Assembly: GCF_001403735.1 (NCBI RefSeq)
Contig: NZ_CXPG01000020.1
Coordinates: 124,001-188,000 of the forward strand
Length of the DNA: 64,000 bases
Direction: 5' to 3'
DNA from: Jannaschia rubra
GTDB lineage: Bacteria; Pseudomonadota; Alphaproteobacteria; Rhodobacterales; Rhodobacteraceae
Part shown: one piece after another, positions 61,271 through 64,000 of the stretch
Layout of the letters: every line of letters starts with the position of its first letter
Numbering within the stretch: position 1 is the stretch's first letter
Program-made: the position numbers and the translations under genes
The notes under the pieces: model-generated
Databases searched by the model: none
What the model was told of the DNA's origin: nothing
The model's input: the letters and a program-made list of their open reading frames with translations, nothing else

Positions 61271-61674
61271 TCGTCGACGTCCAGCGTGACGAGGCGGATC
61301 TCGACCGCCGCGAGGGTCGAATTCGACAGGAGCGCCACGAGGTCCGTGGCCCGCGCCTCGCCAGCGATGAAGACGTTGAGGACAGGCCGCTCCTCGTCCG
61401 TAGCGGCCATGATGGCGGGGCCGAGAACACCCTTGTTCACCGCCGTGCCGTCGAGGATCAAGGCGCCGTCATCGCCCACGATCAGCAGGGGACGTGGCAG
61501 GGCGGCAATGGGCAGTTGCGTCGTCCGCGCCAGCGATACGCCGGGATCCGGGCTGCCGAACAGTTGGCCCGTAGCCAGGAAAAAGAAGATGAGCAGAAGC
61601 ACGATGTTCACGATCGCGAAGGACGTGTCGAGCCTGCGGGACGGTTTGCGGGGAGCGGTCAGCAGGCGGCGCAT
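61267..61674 (-). CDS. ExbD/TolR-like protein with Asn in place of the channel Asp
   Basis: A 135-residue protein with one N-terminal membrane helix and a periplasmic domain (about residues 45-135) of ExbD type. Where ExbD has the proton-carrying Asp (LVDVxxxLLIFF), this protein has SFAIVNIVLLLIFFFLATGQ with Asn23. The start lies 3 bases after the stop of the first ExbD gene. It probably forms a heterodimer with that protein inside the ExbB ring. It is the second of two ExbD paralogues here. Confidence 0.85.
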   Translation of the reverse strand: MRRLLTAPRKPSRRLDTSFAIVNIVLLLIFFFLATGQLFGSPDPGVSLARTTQLPIAALPRPLLIVGDDGALILDGTAVNKGVLGPAIMAATDEERPVLNVFIAGEARATDLVALLSNSTLAAVEIRLVTLDVDE

Positions 61675-61677
61675 GGA

Positions 61678-62118
61678 TCACCCCGCGCCCGCGGCGATGC
61701 TGACGGCCGAAATGCCGCTGCCTTCGAGCCTTTCGAGGACGGCCGCGACATCCGAAACCCGCGCCGCGTCGCGCAGGATCAGGACGACGCGGATGCCGTC
61801 GGCCAGCCCGGCCGCCAGATCGGGAATGTCGTCGAATTCGAACGATTGCCCCGTGATGCGCAGGCGCCCGTTTTCGACCGTCCAGAGCGCGGTGCCTGCC
61901 GGGGCGGCAGGACCGGAGCCGCCCGACGCCCCCCCCGGTGTGCCGGCCACGGGGGGGCCGCCTTGCAGAAGAAGGGCCGAATAGGGCGTCAGGTTCGCGG
62001 CCAGCATGAAGAAGATCAGAAGCTGGAACATCGCGTCCGCCAAGGGCGTGAGCGGCACCCGGAACCGCCCCCCTTCGCGGGGCGGAAGCAAGGGCGTGTC
62101 CCTCAGCCCGACCGTCAC
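61678..62118 (-). CDS. ExbD/TolR-like protein with conserved channel Asp
   Basis: A 146-residue protein. The single membrane helix reads VPLTPLADAMFQLLIFFMLA, with Asp28 at the conserved proton position. The periplasmic domain has a Gly/Pro-rich insert (about residues 52-75) and then an ExbD-like fold (RVVLILRDAARVSDVAAVLE). I chose GTG 62118, which overlaps the ExbB stop as GTGA. It works with the ExbB-like protein as a proton channel motor. Confidence 0.85.
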   Translation of the reverse strand: MTVGLRDTPLLPPREGGRFRVPLTPLADAMFQLLIFFMLAANLTPYSALLLQGGPPVAGTPGGASGGSGPAAPAGTALWTVENGRLRITGQSFEFDDIPDLAAGLADGIRVVLILRDAARVSDVAAVLERLEGSGISAVSIAAGAG

Positions 62119-62756
62119 GGCCAGGCGGCCGGGCCGCCGTCGACACGGCCGTGGATCGCGGCCGAGAGCAGCGATTCCATCCGCGTCCGCTCCGCCTCGA
62201 TCCGGCTTTCGAGGAGGTTCGCGATGAAGTAGGCGAGGAGCGCGATGGCGAGGCCCGCCGCCGTGGTGGTCAGCGCGGTCCAGATGCCGCCTGCCAGGTC
62301 GGAAGGGTCCACCGCACCCTGCGCGACCGACAGGGCGGCGAAGGCGTCGATCATGCCGATCACCGTTCCGAGCAGGCCCAGCATCGGCGCCGCCTGCACC
62401 ACCACTTCGAGAAGGCGCATGCGAGAGGCCAGCGCGGCCAGTTCCGACAGCGCGGTCTGGCGGCCCAGTTCCTCGGCATAGCGGGGATCGTCGGGGCGCG
62501 CCCCGAGCGCGCGGAACACGGCCTGAAGGATGCGCGCGCCCGAGGAGCTCCGCGATGCCGCACGTTCGACGGCCCGCGGCGCCTCGCCCGACAGCCAGTC
62601 GTCGAGGATCGTCTCGGCCTCGCACGCGCGGCCAACGCCGAGGCGATGGAATTGCGCCATCTTCCAGATCCCGGTCGCCACGGCGGTCACCGAGAGCGCG
62701 CCCAGAAGGGCGAAGACGATGAGTGTGGGCAGGCCGAACCCGGCAAGACCGGACAT
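62115..62756 (-). CDS. MotA/TolQ/ExbB-family proton channel protein
   Basis: A 213-residue protein with three membrane helices. The family core is AAPMLGLLGTVIGMIDAFAA followed by GGIWTALTTTAAGLAIALLA, which carries the channel Thr residues. The cytosolic loop (about residues 40-105) is long and charged. It starts 4 bases after the small exported protein upstream and overlaps the ExbD gene by four bases. The set ExbB-ExbD-ExbD-TonB-like lies next to T6SS genes rather than next to tol-pal or a TonB receptor. Confidence 0.9.
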   Translation of the reverse strand: MSGLAGFGLPTLIVFALLGALSVTAVATGIWKMAQFHRLGVGRACEAETILDDWLSGEAPRAVERAASRSSSGARILQAVFRALGARPDDPRYAEELGRQTALSELAALASRMRLLEVVVQAAPMLGLLGTVIGMIDAFAALSVAQGAVDPSDLAGGIWTALTTTAAGLAIALLAYFIANLLESRIEAERTRMESLLSAAIHGRVDGGPAAWP

Positions 62757-62760
62757 CGCG

Positions 62761-63183
62761 TCAGAGCCCGAACTGGATGTCGGTCAGGGATCGCGTCGCA
62801 AGGGCCGACAGGCACAGGTCGCTGTCCTGCTCGCCGTCCACCTCGCAGGCGACGGCGGCGTTCACGAGAATTCGCGAGATATCGGCACAAGGTGTCTGCG
62901 GGATGCCGAACCGCGCGATCTTGGTCTTGCCCGTGGGAAATTCGCCGAAGTCGAGTGCCATCAGCTGCATCACCTGTCCGGCCGCATCGAAGATGCCGAT
63001 CTCATAGGCGGCGCGACCGACGGTGCGATCGGTGCGGTTGGCAACGACGTAGGTCATCACGCAGTTTCCCTGCTCGACGTCCTCCGTGCGGTTCAATTCG
63101 ACTTCCAGTGTGGGCTGCGCATCCTGCCCCAGGGCAGGCAGCGCCGCCAGAATAAAGGCTCCGGTCAGGAACGATGGTCTCAC
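62761..63183 (-). CDS. small exported protein, unknown function
   Basis: About 140 residues with a signal peptide (VRPSFLTGAFILAALPALG) and a mature domain of ~120 residues with four cysteines (GNCVMTY, TPCADIS, VACEVDG, DLCLSAL), likely two disulfides in the periplasm. The GTG start 63183 is preferred because it directly begins the signal peptide; an ATG at 63279 is the alternative. It sits 4 bases before the ExbB-like gene and is presumably part of the same envelope system. I recognise no family. Confidence 0.7.
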   Translation of the reverse strand: MRPSFLTGAFILAALPALGQDAQPTLEVELNRTEDVEQGNCVMTYVVANRTDRTVGRAAYEIGIFDAAGQVMQLMALDFGEFPTGKTKIARFGIPQTPCADISRILVNAAVACEVDGEQDSDLCLSALATRSLTDIQFGL

Positions 63184-63265
63184 GATCTGGTATCCCCTGG
63201 GCTCGTGACGGGTCTGAAGCGGAAGGTCCGCCGCCGCCGCTGGCGTGTCAACCCGATGCGACGGA

Positions 63266-63790
63266 TCAGCGATAAACACCCGTCATCCAGACGGAGGGTT
63301 CCGATACGGACAGACGCGCGGGTGCGACGTCGGCGCGCGCAAAATTCGTTACCGTGCGAGACGGCCGGGCGATCGGGTCGCGCCTGGACATGGGCGCCGA
63401 AGCGGCGGGAACGGCATCGGCAAGACGACCGGGAGCCGTTCGGGACGAGGGCCGCTGAACGTCGAGCGTCCCGCCGTCGGCCGCCGGCACGGTGAAGGGA
63501 AAGGTATCCGTGCCCGCCTGCACCGGCGGGATGCCCGGCCCGGCATCTTCGGCCATGACCTGTCCCGGGTTGCCGCCGTTCGGCATGACATCGGCATGGG
63601 ATCCGACGTCAGGGACCGGATCGCGGCCGATCCCGCCGGTGCGATTCGATGGCACGGGCGCGTCGGCGTTGCGCGCCAGCATGTCCCTCAACCCGATGGA
63701 CCCATCGCCGCGGCGCGCGGCTGCAAGGGCCAGCCCACCGAGGGACGCGGCGGCGAACAGCCCGGCGGCAACGAGAAGAACGACTTTCAT
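63266..63790 (-). CDS. hypothetical membrane-anchored or exported protein
   Basis: A 174-residue protein with an N-terminal hydrophobic helix (MKVVLLVAAGLFAAASLGGL) that is either an anchor or a signal peptide. The rest is low-complexity, Pro/Ala/Asp-rich and has no cysteine. No family recognised. It is the first gene of the minus-strand group leading into the ExbB/ExbD/TonB-like genes, and it faces the DUF1036 gene across a ~100-base divergent gap. Confidence 0.6.
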   Translation of the reverse strand: MKVVLLVAAGLFAAASLGGLALAAARRGDGSIGLRDMLARNADAPVPSNRTGGIGRDPVPDVGSHADVMPNGGNPGQVMAEDAGPGIPPVQAGTDTFPFTVPAADGGTLDVQRPSSRTAPGRLADAVPAASAPMSRRDPIARPSRTVTNFARADVAPARLSVSEPSVWMTGVYR

Positions 63791-63898
63791 CGGTGCAGGC
63801 TAGCAGCCGGATTGTCGCTTTGCATCCTCGAACTCCGTGCATAGATCGGAAACGATGGTTTTCTGCCTCTCCCCCATTCGCATGCCCGGGGTGTCGTC

Positions 63899-64000
63899 GT
63901 GACGGCGCTGACGATCCTGCCGGTGGCGGCGGCGGACGCGCAGTTCGCCGTCTGCAACCAGAGCTTCGACGTCGCGAACCTGGCGCTCGGCCGATACGTC
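63899..64000 (+). CDS. DUF1036 protein, N-terminal part
   Basis: The readable start is VTALTILPVAAADAQFAVCN, then QSFDVANLALGRYV to the window edge. The stretch AQFAVCNQSFDVANLALG is typical of exported DUF1036 proteins, with the end of a signal peptide before it. The start is uncertain: GTG 63899 gives a very short signal, and the ATGs at 63855 and 63882 are in another frame that stops at 63901-63903. A start upstream or a frameshift is possible. The rest lies beyond the window. Confidence 0.6.
   Translation, partial: MTALTILPVAAADAQFAVCNQSFDVANLALGRYV

Overview
The window is GC-rich DNA with genes packed end to end, from an alphaproteobacterium that looks like a member of the Rhodobacteraceae (Roseobacter group or relative). 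The pointers are the glpR/glpDSTPQUV-K glycerol uptake locus in its rhizobial/roseobacter order, three TRAP-type transporters, a DUF2793 protein, an N-type ATPase operon and a type VI secretion (T6SS) fragment with a PP2C/Hanks-kinase pair. I saw no rRNA, tRNA, CRISPR array or insertion sequence. No non-coding gap exceeds 300 bases.

Positions 1-12500 hold the end of a Crp/Fnr regulator and then one long minus-strand operon. It reads arginine/ornithine carrier, arcA, arcB, arcC, an HdeD-like membrane protein, the nine-gene N-ATPase set atpDCQRBEFAG and a CBS-domain protein. Arginine deimination makes ATP through carbamate kinase, and the ATPase next door can spend it on ion pumping. A good FNR/DNR-type box lies upstream of the first gene. 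Divergent gdhA (NADP-glutamate dehydrogenase) shares this control region.

Positions 14100-24250 are the glycerol locus: glpK, the ABC transporter genes glpV, U, Q, P, T, S, and glpD on the minus strand, with the repressor glpR divergent. A DUF2793 protein with a C1q-like tail follows. Positions 25480-39850 hold a nine-gene beta-oxidation operon that resembles the pimelate (dicarboxylate) pim operon and ends in gcdH, preceded by an IclR regulator and a DctPQM TRAP transporter. The same 20-base sequence containing a perfect palindrome lies upstream of both the catabolic operon and the transporter. Positions 39987-45337 carry a second TRAP set (a TAXI binding protein and a fused permease), a D-erythronate dehydrogenase-like gene and an extra DctP-type binding protein.

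Positions 45600-64000 look like a surface and envelope region. A 1628-residue autotransporter is followed by T6SS genes tssK, tssL, tssM and tagF, then a PP2C phosphatase and a membrane Ser/Thr kinase. Facing them is an ExbB-ExbD-ExbD-TonB-like cluster with two small exported proteins. tssK, tssL and tagF each carry an apparent lesion (frameshift, amber stop, frameshift), which suggests T6SS decay or sequence error. The kinase and the TonB-like protein share a two-cysteine extracytoplasmic domain that I do not recognise, and one of the two ExbD proteins has Asn in place of the conserved membrane Asp. This phosphatase/kinase/Exb group is the best candidate here for an undescribed system.
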